From: an uncultured Bacteroides sp.
GTDB taxonomy: Bacteria; Bacteroidota; Bacteroidia; Bacteroidales; Bacteroidaceae
Reading direction: 5' to 3'
Assembly: GCA_949288715.1 (NCBI GenBank)
Contig: CASELH010000002.1
Coordinates: 62,001-126,000, forward strand
DNA: 64,000 nt
Made by a program: the position numbers and the translations under genes. Shown here in pieces: positions 9,413 through 16,958 of this stretch. Every line of letters starts with the position of its first letter. Within the stretch, counting starts at the first letter, position 1. The notes beneath the pieces were generated by a model, which worked only from the letters and a program-made list of their open reading frames with translations, made no database searches and was not told where the DNA came from.

Positions 9413-10433
9413 AGGGCAGTAATTCATACACATCTTCCAAGTAAGAGCCTCCTGTCTGCCCCAGCAGCACAAAGCCGCGTGTGCCGGTAGAGAACGAACA
9501 GGCTGCCGAACGCGATGAGCCTCCATAAGTGGCCTCGGTCAATGGCGTGAAGTCATCGTCAGAGTCACCATGCCATAAGTCGGTGGCAGGGTCGTACACC
9601 CAGTAGTCCGAGGTAACGCCGCCTGAATACCCGGTAGCTATGTAACCTTTCCCGTCGATGACGAAAGACACGGTTTCGCGGCGGGCGATGTTGTAGTCAT
9701 CATCGTAATCGTCGTCGGAGTTGTTGGCTATGTCGCGCAATTGCGTCCACGTGCTGCCATCGAATTTCCAGAAGTCTTCTACATTTGTATCGTTATTGAT
9801 GCCGCAACAGATGTAGGCTTCATCGTTTATCACGAAGGCTGTGCCATAGTAGCGTTTCAATCCAGGGAAGCCGTTGTGTATTTGCCATTGGGAACCGGTG
9901 GCGGCATTGGGGTCGAAACGATAGAAATCTTTCAACGTATTGTCGTTGTATCCGGTGCCGACCCATCCGTAGCCGTCTATGGCAAAGGCCAGCGCCCCAT
10001 AGCGTGCACCGCCGGGATAATCGTCCATCTGTTTCCAAGTGTTGGAATTGGGGTCGTACTCCCAGGTATCGGCAAGGCAGTCGGGGGCTTCGCGCAAGGC
10101 TCCCGTCGTGATGTAGCCTTTGCCATTCAGGGCGAAGGAAGCGGCACTATGGCGTGCAACGGCTTCACTGGGCATGTCGGCAAGTTGTGTCCAATAATTG
10201 CCTTCGATGTCATATACCCATAAGTCTTTCAGCAATTCTTTGTTCGAGCCCCGGTAGCCGCAACACACGTAGCCTTTGTCATCTATGGTGAAACTACTGG
10301 CATTGCTGCGTGCCACGCCGTCGAAGTCCGACTTGCGTTGCCATACACCTTGCGTATATTCGCTTTCTTCCGTACAACTGCTGCATAGGCTTATACCGAC
10401 CAGCAGCAGGATGGCGATTGATTGTTTTTTCAT
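9390..10433 (-). CDS. Kelch-repeat lipoprotein
   Basis: 347 residues from the ATG at 10433 (MKKQSIAILLLVG); the frame is open upstream but not coding in character. Lipobox SLCSSC (Cys20). At least six Kelch-type blades recur, each with a GKGY or GYV(C/G)CG strand, a D-W-YD stretch and an N-W-QL loop, for example DDKGYVCCGYRG, LNGKGYITTG, IDGYGWVGTGYND, INDEAYICCGINND, IDGKGYIATGYSG. They predict a beta propeller displayed outside the cytoplasmic membrane. Overlaps the DUF4907 gene and is divergent from the DUF4270 gene, so a shared function is likely; its ligand is unknown. Confidence 0.85.
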   Translation of the reverse strand: MKKQSIAILLLVGISLCSSCTEESEYTQGVWQRKSDFDGVARSNASSFTIDDKGYVCCGYRGSNKELLKDLWVYDIEGNYWTQLADMPSEAVARHSAASFALNGKGYITTGALREAPDCLADTWEYDPNSNTWKQMDDYPGGARYGALAFAIDGYGWVGTGYNDNTLKDFYRFDPNAATGSQWQIHNGFPGLKRYYGTAFVINDEAYICCGINNDTNVEDFWKFDGSTWTQLRDIANNSDDDYDDDYNIARRETVSFVIDGKGYIATGYSGGVTSDYWVYDPATDLWHGDSDDDFTPLTEATYGGSSRSAACSFSTGTRGFVLLGQTGGSYLEDVYELLPYEQEDAD

Positions 10434-10626
10434 TGTTTTATATGTTTTGATTTTCTTGCTCGCGAAGATAGCATGGTGCAAGCCCTGCACGCAAAAGAAA
10501 CCGACGAACACCCCGGCAAAATCGGTAAACGCCTTTGTCGAGAAATATGGGGCGATGACCGATTTCATGCGGAAATATCGTGCATTCCCTTTTTCTTTGC
10601 CGCACATTTTCAAACCTTACTATGTA
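10434..10626. promoter_or_regulatory. Divergent promoter region between the Kelch and DUF4270 genes
   Basis: 193 bases between two divergent lipoprotein starts, so it must drive both half-clusters. A TTTCTTTG at 10589-10596 on the plus strand is one base from the -7 consensus. No palindrome strong enough to call an operator. Confidence 0.4.
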
Positions 10627-11949
10627 ATGAAAAAGTTGATATACCTTTCTTTTTTTCATGTAGTGGCGATTGTCCTGTTGGCTTGCCGGGACGATAATTC
10701 CGAGCTGGGGCATAGCCTGGTGGAGACGTCTTTCCGCAATGTTTTTGTGGACACCTGTTCGGTAGATATCAGTACCATATTGTTGGACTCCATGCTGACC
10801 AAGGGCGACAGCATCTGCCAGATAGGTTATAGGGCAGATACCGTTTGGGGAAAAGTGGCGTCTACGTATTATGCCGAGTATTCTACTGTGAACTTTACGC
10901 CCGACGAAACACATACTTATGCCTTCGACTCGCTGGTGTTGCACTTGAGGCATTCAGGGCATTATTGGGGCGACACGTTGGCTGCCCAGCGCATATCGGT
11001 GTATCAATTGAAACGTCCTATTGTGCTGGACAATGACCAGGATTTGTACAACTATACCTCATGGCCTAAGGAAGACACTCCGTTTTTTACGTTTGAGTTC
11101 AAGCCAAGGCCTGGGCGAAGCAGAGAGCAGACAATACGTTTTCCCGATGCTATGGGCAGGATGTTGCTGGAAGGCTTGGTAGAGGAAAATGATGCTTTTG
11201 ATAACCAGGAGGACTTTAAAAATTATTTCCATGGTTTGGCTTTTGTGCCTGACGATGGAGGGAGTTGCATTACCGGCTTACAGGTAAACGATTCGGCCAT
11301 GGTGTTGACCTTATATTATTCGGATATCAGCACCGAACGGGTGCAAAAAGAATTGACGTTCAAGGTTAATGCGGATTATGCTTATACCGGCATTGTGTAT
11401 GACCGAAGCGGGACACCTTTGGCGGACATCACCAGCGGCATCGAAAACCTCGTACATTCTTATAATACAGGCAACCGGGCTTACCAGCAAGGGCTGACGG
11501 GTTTTTACAATCAGCTGGAGTTTCCTTACCTCAATACCTTAGAGGAGGCAGGCGATATTGTTTCCGTTGAGAATGCCATGCTTTACCTTTACCCCGTGAG
11601 GGGCAGCTATGGCAAGCAAAACCAGTTGCCCGACGAGTTGCGCCTATACATCACCGACGAGAATAATGTGCTGGAAGATTACGTATATGGCAGCAATGGG
11701 GTAACGGTACAGACGGGCAACTTGACAACTGATGACATGTTTGGCAAGGATACTTATTACTCTTTCGACCTCACAACCTTTGTACGCAACAACCTGGGTA
11801 CTTGGGGTACTGCCCGCCAAAAGTTGTTGCTCTCCATGCCCGACGAGGACATGGCCACCAGTTTCGACCAAGTTGTGTTTGCCAATCACCCCAGGCAAGA
11901 GAGGCAATGCCGGCTTGACGTGCGGATTAGAGTTTACAATATGGAATAA
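10627..11949 (+). CDS. DUF4270-family lipoprotein
   Basis: 440 residues from ATG 10627. Signal peptide with lipobox LLAC (Cys20). Typical DUF4270 layout: ELGHSLVETSFRNVFVDTCSVDIST near the N terminus, then the RADTVWGKVASTYYAEYS block, and later LRLYITDENNVLEDYVYG, YYSFDLTTFVRNNLGT. The fold is predicted beta-rich and secreted. No biochemical role is established to my knowledge. Divergent from Kelch/DUF4907 and upstream of an outer-membrane barrel gene, it is probably the exported partner of that barrel. Confidence 0.82.
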   Translation: MKKLIYLSFFHVVAIVLLACRDDNSELGHSLVETSFRNVFVDTCSVDISTILLDSMLTKGDSICQIGYRADTVWGKVASTYYAEYSTVNFTPDETHTYAFDSLVLHLRHSGHYWGDTLAAQRISVYQLKRPIVLDNDQDLYNYTSWPKEDTPFFTFEFKPRPGRSREQTIRFPDAMGRMLLEGLVEENDAFDNQEDFKNYFHGLAFVPDDGGSCITGLQVNDSAMVLTLYYSDISTERVQKELTFKVNADYAYTGIVYDRSGTPLADITSGIENLVHSYNTGNRAYQQGLTGFYNQLEFPYLNTLEEAGDIVSVENAMLYLYPVRGSYGKQNQLPDELRLYITDENNVLEDYVYGSNGVTVQTGNLTTDDMFGKDTYYSFDLTTFVRNNLGTWGTARQKLLLSMPDEDMATSFDQVVFANHPRQERQCRLDVRIRVYNME

Positions 11950-11953
11950 GCAA

Positions 11954-12015
11954 GCAAAGGCAATCTATTGCAAAGGACGCCTCTTTGCAATAGAAAGGCA
12001 TCGCCTTTGCAATAG
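11954..12015. repeat. Inverted and direct TTTGCAATAG repeats after the DUF4270 stop
   Basis: CTATTGCAAAG (11965-11975) and CTTTGCAATAG (11983-11993) form a perfect 11-bp inverted repeat with a 7-base loop. CTTTGCAATAG recurs at 12005-12015, 22 bases downstream, inside a 22-base unit that is 18/22 identical. No U-run follows, so it is not an ordinary terminator. Confidence 0.8.
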
Positions 12016-12081
12016 GAAGACATTGGCAAGACGGAGAACAGAAACTGTTTACTCAATATGAATACTTGGATTGATATACCG

Positions 12082-13284
12082 ATGAATAAAACTATATACC
12101 TGACCTTAACTGTTTTGTTGATTGCCTGCCATGCGGCCGCCCAAAACACAACCAACCTGCCTACGTCGATGTATGGCGTGGGTGAGCTAAATGCCAGTGA
12201 GGGCGGCCGCTATGCAGGCATGGGCAATGTAGATGTCGCCTTGAACAAAGTAGGGATGCTGAACACACTGAATCCTGCAGCCATTACACGGATGGACACC
12301 ACGTGTTTTACCTTCGAGGTGGGCTTGGCGGCAAGTTATGCGCGCTACTCCTTTTTGAGCGATCATAGTTCAAACCTGACGGGCAATCCTAACCGCATCG
12401 GCTTGGGATTCAGAGCGATGAAAGGGTGGTATATGATGGCAGGAATGGCTCCATACAGCAGCATGGGCTACTTGATACAAACAGAAGAACCGGTAGAAGG
12501 ATTGCCGGACGAGTACGTGTATTCCTATTTCGAGGGCAACGGGGGGATGTACCGCCTCTATTGGTCCAACGCCTTCAAGCTTACCCCACGCTTTTCCATT
12601 GGCATAAACATAGGCCATATAAGGGGAGAGGTCATGCAAAGTGAAACACAGGAAAGTGCTACTGTGGAGTATTTTTCGAAAAAGAGAGCTTTTTATGCCG
12701 AGTTTGGCATGCATTACGAATGGTGGTTGAAAGAAAACCGAAACTTGTCGTTCGGACTGACCCTATCTCCGGCTTTCGCAATAAAACAAGAGAATGAACT
12801 GACCTATACCAATAGTTCGACTGACGAAGATTTGGATGAATCGCGCCATGGCACGGCTCAATACTTGCCATTCAAGGTAGGGGCAGGTATAGCCTATGGC
12901 ACGCCGCGTTGGACATTGACGGCCGATTATAGTTATCTGGATTGGAGTCGCAATGTGTCTTCTTACACTTCAATGCGTTATGAAAACCAACACAAGCTGA
13001 ATGTAGGTATGCTGTATGCTCTGCATCCACGTCGTATGCGCTCCACCGAATTGATGGGCGGTATCGGTTTAAGCAATTCGTACATGTCGCTGAAGGGTGG
13101 CGAAATGTATTACTTGGAGGCAAACTTGGGTGTGAGTTTCCCCATCCGTCATTCATTCTTGTCATTGGGTGGCACATGGCGCAGGCAGGTGAACACCCGC
13201 GCCAACTTGATGCAGGAAAGCCGTTGGGGCATTGCCCTGAACATTACCTTCGGCGAAAGGTTGTCGAAGGCAAAATTGAAATAG
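12082..13284 (+). CDS. Outer-membrane beta-barrel protein (FadL/porin-like)
   Basis: 400 residues from ATG 12082; an ATG at 12058 would add eight residues before an otherwise normal signal peptide (MNKTIYLTLTVLLIACHAAAQ). After cleavage the protein alternates aromatic/Gly strands through its length: AGMGNVDVALNKVGMLNTLNPAAITRMDTT, a FadL-like opening, WRLYWSNAF-type strands, and a final strand RWGIALNITFGERL. Likely a channel or scaffold in the outer membrane. It follows the DUF4270 gene by 132 bases and ends 4 bases from the converging LytTR gene. Substrate unknown. Confidence 0.75.
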   Translation: MNKTIYLTLTVLLIACHAAAQNTTNLPTSMYGVGELNASEGGRYAGMGNVDVALNKVGMLNTLNPAAITRMDTTCFTFEVGLAASYARYSFLSDHSSNLTGNPNRIGLGFRAMKGWYMMAGMAPYSSMGYLIQTEEPVEGLPDEYVYSYFEGNGGMYRLYWSNAFKLTPRFSIGINIGHIRGEVMQSETQESATVEYFSKKRAFYAEFGMHYEWWLKENRNLSFGLTLSPAFAIKQENELTYTNSSTDEDLDESRHGTAQYLPFKVGAGIAYGTPRWTLTADYSYLDWSRNVSSYTSMRYENQHKLNVGMLYALHPRRMRSTELMGGIGLSNSYMSLKGGEMYYLEANLGVSFPIRHSFLSLGGTWRRQVNTRANLMQESRWGIALNITFGERLSKAKLK

Positions 13285-13288
13285 GCTC

Positions 13289-14044
13289 TTATAGTACAGG
13301 TAGTTGTGATACCAGCTTCTTGACTTTTCTTTTGTAAGCCTCACCGATGGGTATCTCTTTCCCAACCACGCACATGGAGTTTGGCATAATGGCGCGGATG
13401 CAGGCTTTGCGGACAATGTAAGAACGATGGACGCGTATAAACAAAGTGTCGGGCAGCTTTTCTTCCAAGTACTTCAGGCTACAAAGGCTTAAGATAGGCT
13501 TTGTCTCGTCCGAGCAAAATATTTTCACATAGTCACCCAAGCCTTCTATGTAATAGATTTGGTTCAATTTCAAGCGGATAAGCCGGCTTTCGGCTTTTAT
13601 ATAAATCACATCGGGCAATCCGCCATCTTCTTTATTCTCATTTTTGCTTCGTTGTATTGTCAATCCCGTTCTTTGCAGGGAGAACCATCGCAATGCTTTG
13701 CTGATGGCCTGGAAGAATACGGGAAACTGAATGTCGCCTTCAAGGTAATCCAATGCATCCAGCCGGAAGCATTCGGAAGCATAACTTCCATCGTGGGCAA
13801 TGAATATGCAACGCGTAGGTTGTGACAATAACCGGGCAAACTCTAAGCCGGAGAGTTCATCTTCTTCGGATTCTTCCAACCCTATAAAATAAATGTCGAC
13901 TTTTCGATTGTAGTAGTCTTTCAAAGCATCGCCTGTCCGGGTGTAAGTGCCGCATAGGGTGAGGAAAGGTGTCTGCTCGACATATTTTTCCAGCGTATGG
14001 GTCATTTGCTCGTCGGCATGCAGAATGGAACAGGTAAGGTTCAT
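13289..14044 (-). CDS. LytTR-type response regulator with a degenerate receiver domain
   Basis: 251 residues: receiver-like domain about 1-120 and LytTR DNA-binding domain about 145-248 (VIYIKAESRLIRLKLNQIYYIEGLGDYVKI, FIRVHRSYIVRK). The receiver lacks key residues: the acidic pair reads HADE instead of VDDE, the phospho-acceptor Asp is Gly in DIYFIGLEES, and the conserved Lys position reads LEGDI. It therefore cannot be phosphorylated in the usual way. No LytS-type kinase is adjacent. It converges on the outer-membrane barrel gene with a 4-base gap and may control the neighbouring DUF4270/Kelch cluster; that is inference from position only. Confidence 0.88.
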   Translation of the reverse strand: MNLTCSILHADEQMTHTLEKYVEQTPFLTLCGTYTRTGDALKDYYNRKVDIYFIGLEESEEDELSGLEFARLLSQPTRCIFIAHDGSYASECFRLDALDYLEGDIQFPVFFQAISKALRWFSLQRTGLTIQRSKNENKEDGGLPDVIYIKAESRLIRLKLNQIYYIEGLGDYVKIFCSDETKPILSLCSLKYLEEKLPDTLFIRVHRSYIVRKACIRAIMPNSMCVVGKEIPIGEAYKRKVKKLVSQLPVL

Positions 14045-14148
14045 AGGCTAAAATGAGATTCGTTTTTATGTACAAGACGTGCGCCCGCCGGAAAGACTGC
14101 CTGCCCATCCCTCTGTTTTAAGAAAATTTTGCTATCGCCTCCCGCCTG

Positions 14149-14182
14149 TTGCGCTGCATTCGCCCGATTTGCACTATCTTTG
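14149..14182 (+). promoter_or_regulatory. recR promoter
   Basis: TATCTTTG at 14175-14182 matches the Bacteroides -7 consensus TAnnTTTG exactly; TTG at 14149-14151 is a plausible -33 element with a slightly long 23-base gap. The start codon follows at 14206. Confidence 0.6.
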
Positions 14183-14205
14183 TGCCCCGTAGAAAGGACA
14201 TAAAT

Positions 14206-14823
14206 ATGGACGGACAATATCCCTCGGTATTATTGGAGAAAGCGGTGTCGGAGTTTGCCAAGCTGCCCGGCATCGGGCGGAAGACGGCCATGAGGCTGGT
14301 GCTCTACCTGTTGCGACAAGACACAAGTATGGTGGAGGCCTTTGCGGGCGCCCTGCTTACGTTGAAGCGCGAAGTGAAGTATTGCAAGGTGTGCCACAAC
14401 ATTTCGGACACGGAGACGTGCCGCATCTGCGCCAATCCGGCACGCGATGCTTCAGTCGTCTGCGTGGTGGAGAACATCCGCGACGTGATGGCCGTGGAGG
14501 CCACCCAGCAGTTCCACGGGCTTTACCACGTGCTGGGCGGAGTTATCTCGCCCATGGACGGCATTGGGCCGGGCGACTTGCAGATAGAGAGCCTGGTGCA
14601 GCGTGTGCAGGCAGGCGGCATCCGCGAGGTCATCCTTGCCTTGAGCACCACCATGGAGGGCGACACCACCAACTTCTACATCTACCGCAAGCTGGAGGGG
14701 ACGGGGGTCAAGCTTTCCGTCATTGCCCGCGGCATCTCGGTGGGCGACGAGCTGGAGTATGCCGACGAGGTGACCTTGGGGCGCAGCATTGTGAACCGGA
14801 CTCCTTTCAACGGAGTGTTATAA
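14206..14823 (+). CDS. recR: Recombination mediator protein RecR
   Basis: 205 residues from ATG 14206, the usual length. N-terminal helix-hairpin-helix ([20 protein letters not shown]), four-Cys zinc finger ([16 protein letters not shown]), Toprim domain ([14 protein letters not shown] ... [18 protein letters not shown]) and the C-terminal Walker-like segment. With RecF/RecO it loads RecA onto gapped DNA in the cytoplasm. Single gene with its own promoter. Confidence 0.97.
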   Translation: MDGQYPSVLLEKAVSEFAKLPGIGRKTAMRLVLYLLRQDTSMVEAFAGALLTLKREVKYCKVCHNISDTETCRICANPARDASVVCVVENIRDVMAVEATQQFHGLYHVLGGVISPMDGIGPGDLQIESLVQRVQAGGIREVILALSTTMEGDTTNFYIYRKLEGTGVKLSVIARGISVGDELEYADEVTLGRSIVNRTPFNGVL

Positions 14824-14878
14824 CCAATCTGCATCTAAAATTAGCATATGATTATTTTCATCTTTCATCCACAGATGA

Positions 14879-14968
14879 CGCAGATGACACGGATTACAAG
14901 GAGCTTCGCCCATGTGCTGTCATGAGCAGAGGAAAATATAAAAATCTGCATTATCCGTGTCATCTGCG
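14879..14968. repeat. 16-bp perfect inverted repeat downstream of recR
   Basis: CGCAGATGACACGGAT (14879-14894) and its exact reverse complement (14953-14968) flank a 58-base loop; the flanks continue partly paired (TTCATCC / GGGTGAA). No U-run. Resembles the AT-balanced ATCCGTGT-ATCTGCG repeats scattered in Bacteroidales intergenic DNA rather than a terminator. Confidence 0.7.
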
Positions 14969-15023
14969 GGTGAAGAATAAAATACATAGTGTAGCCCGAT
15001 TAATTTAATTTTGTATTTAGAAT

Positions 15024-15479
15024 ATGGAAGAACAAATAAAGCGTACTGTCATGTACACCAAAATCTGCTATCTGGTGTTTTGGCTTCTGCCTGTGTCGAT
15101 TGTCGTGGCAGGCGAGTGCGGGGCAAGTTGGGTAGGCCTCTATGCGGGCGATGTACGGGCTGCCTATGTGGCCGAGACGCTCGTCATTCTGCTCACGGCA
15201 TGCTGCGTGCCCGTGTCGCTGAAGTTATTCGCATGGATATTGGCCAAGAAGATTGACCACATGTCCATAGCCACGGCCCTGAAACTCTATGCCCGGTGGA
15301 GCACCGTCCGCCTGGTGCTGCTGCTGCTGCCCGTGCTGGCCGGATGCGTGGCCTACTACTTGCTGATGAGCAACAAAAGCATACTGTGCGCACTGATAGC
15401 CCTGACGGCATCCCTCTTCTGCCTGCCCGGCGAAGGGAGGCTGCGCAACGAACTGAAAATTAATGCCGAAGACTTATGA
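15024..15479 (+). CDS. Conserved small integral membrane protein of unknown function
   Basis: 151 residues with four hydrophobic segments at about 12-30, 48-68, 93-112 and 117-133 and a short basic cytoplasmic N terminus (MEEQIKRT). I do not recognise a family. The stop codon overlaps the start of the acetyltransferase gene (ATGA), so the two are translated together; this layout suggests a DUF2975-like or helper membrane protein, but no motif supports a function. Confidence 0.65.
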   Translation: MEEQIKRTVMYTKICYLVFWLLPVSIVVAGECGASWVGLYAGDVRAAYVAETLVILLTACCVPVSLKLFAWILAKKIDHMSIATALKLYARWSTVRLVLLLLPVLAGCVAYYLLMSNKSILCALIALTASLFCLPGEGRLRNELKINAEDL

Positions 15480-16003
15480 AAACCCACTACCTGACAGGCC
15501 CCCGCCTGCAGCTGCGTGCCGTGGAGCCCGAAGACCTGGAGCTGCTGTATACCCTGGAAAACGACCCCGAGACGTGGGACGTGAGCAACTTCAGCGTGCC
15601 TTACTCCCGCTACGTGCTGCGCCAATACATCGAGAACTCGCAATGCGATGTCTTTGCCGACCGCCAGCTGCGCCTCATGATGGCTTGCCGCAGCAATGGC
15701 TTTGTGGTGGGCACACTCGACCTTACCGACTATTGCCCCCTCCACGCGCGGGCCGAGGTGGGCATCTCTGTCCGCCGCGAATGCCGGGGGATGGGCTATG
15801 CCAAGGAGGGGTTAGAGTTGCTGTGCCACTATGCCTTCGGCTTCCTGCACCTCAAGCAGCTTACGGCCCACGTAGCTGTGGACAATGCCGCCAGCCTGCG
15901 GCTCTTTGCCTCGTGCGGCTTCGTGCAGTGCGGGCTGCTGAAAGAGTGGTGGCGCTCGGGCGATGGCTTCAAAGACGTGGCGCTGCTGCAATGCCTGCGC
16001 TGA
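15476..16003 (+). CDS. GNAT-family N-acetyltransferase (RimJ/RimL type)
   Basis: 175 residues. Opens LTGPRLQLRAVEPEDLELLYTLENDPETWDVSN, the RimJ/L-type start; the acetyl-CoA loop is VGISVRRECRGMGYAKEGLELLCHYAF; ends with AHVAVDNAASLRLFASCGFVQCGLLKEWW. Transfers acetyl from acetyl-CoA to an amine, possibly a protein N terminus or a small molecule; substrate unknown. Overlaps the upstream membrane-protein gene by four bases and converges on yqgE. Confidence 0.9.
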   Translation: MKTHYLTGPRLQLRAVEPEDLELLYTLENDPETWDVSNFSVPYSRYVLRQYIENSQCDVFADRQLRLMMACRSNGFVVGTLDLTDYCPLHARAEVGISVRRECRGMGYAKEGLELLCHYAFGFLHLKQLTAHVAVDNAASLRLFASCGFVQCGLLKEWWRSGDGFKDVALLQCLR

Positions 16004-16010
16004 GCCCCCC

Positions 16011-16625
16011 TCAGTTTAGCGAAGGTATCTGCGGGAAGTGTGACCACAGCTCATACTTCTCCCCCAAGCTGCCCAAGGCATGCTGCCACAACGTGTCGCT
16101 GCCCCCTTCGTCCATCAGCGTAGAGACGCTTTCCTTGCCTACCATCCACGTGTTCTCCTTGATTTCCTGGCTCAGTTGCTGGCTTCCCCAGCCCGAGTAG
16201 CCCAGGAAGAAGCGCAACTTTCCCTTCACGCTTCCGCCCTGCACAATGTATTGCTTGATATCCTTGAAGTCCCCGTTCAAATAAAAACCCCGCGCTATGG
16301 GCAATGCGCTCGGTATGCCCTCCAGCGTGTGCAGGTAGAACAGCGTGTCCATGCTGATGGGCCCTCCTTGGTAGAGGGGGATGTCTTCGGCATCGTCGAG
16401 GCCTACGACAATGTCGTTCAGCGACATGGGCAGCGGTTTGTTCAGCACTAGGCCCATGCTGCCTTCGCGCGTGTGGTCCACCAGCAAGATGACCGACCGC
16501 CCGAAGATGTAATCGCACAGAAACGGCTCTGAAATGAGCACCTTCCCCTTGGCAGGGCCTATGTGATTCGTCTCAATCCTGAATATGTCCCGAAAGTCGC
16601 CAAACATGGCTTCTAATTTATGCAT
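16011..16625 (-). CDS. YqgE/AlgH family protein (UPF0301)
   Basis: 204 residues from the ATG at 16625; ATG 16607 (MFGDFRDIF) would give 198, also normal for the family. Contains [40 protein letters not shown] and [15 protein letters not shown], the family signatures, and [23 protein letters not shown]. Cytoplasmic; no established enzymatic role. Convergent with the acetyltransferase gene. Confidence 0.92.
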   Translation of the reverse strand: MHKLEAMFGDFRDIFRIETNHIGPAKGKVLISEPFLCDYIFGRSVILLVDHTREGSMGLVLNKPLPMSLNDIVVGLDDAEDIPLYQGGPISMDTLFYLHTLEGIPSALPIARGFYLNGDFKDIKQYIVQGGSVKGKLRFFLGYSGWGSQQLSQEIKENTWMVGKESVSTLMDEGGSDTLWQHALGSLGEKYELWSHFPQIPSLN

Positions 16626-16763
16626 ATTTTCTGGAATGTGCAACAAATCAGCTGTTTTTTTCGCTTTCCTATGGAAAATTCTCGGCATACGCATTGCCCT
16701 GCCTATATCCCTATAGTTTGCAATGTAAATATGTTTCATAAATCTTCCTGTTAAGCCCCCGCT

Positions 16764-16860
16764 TGGGACCAGGCTCGTACCCGGTTCGTACCAAATTCGT
16801 ACCATATTCGCTCCATTCCCGTCGCTATAGAAGCGAACAAATAGCGAAGATGGAACGATT
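16764..16860 (-). repeat. Dispersed GGTACGA intergenic repeat, copy 1
   Basis: Reverse-complement copy of the element also found at 35894-35990 and 48744-48840. Contains TTCGCTTCTATAGCGAC (small palindrome TCGCT/AGCGA) followed by three (G)GGTACGA motifs about 11 bases apart. Lies between divergent yqgE and the helicase gene. The rest of this 333-base gap (16626-16958) shows only the helicase promoter. Confidence 0.85.
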
Positions 16861-16915
16861 TTGATAAGCTATTTTTACCAAATATCCGCGTTGTTCCCAT
16901 AGCTTGCGCAATGCG

Positions 16916-16947
16916 TTTTCCGGTTTGCAGCAAATTTTGTACCTTTG
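16916..16947 (+). promoter_or_regulatory. Promoter of the DbpA-like helicase gene
   Basis: -7 element TACCTTTG at 16940-16947 (exact consensus), with TTTT at 16916-16919 as a possible -33 element 20 bases upstream. The start codon is at 16959. Confidence 0.55.
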
Positions 16948-16958
16948 CAAAGTAAGAT

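Noticed and set aside
14382..15008. 208-codon frame overlapping recR and the gap behind it
   Set aside because: Out-of-frame reading of recR followed by non-coding DNA containing the 16-bp inverted repeat.
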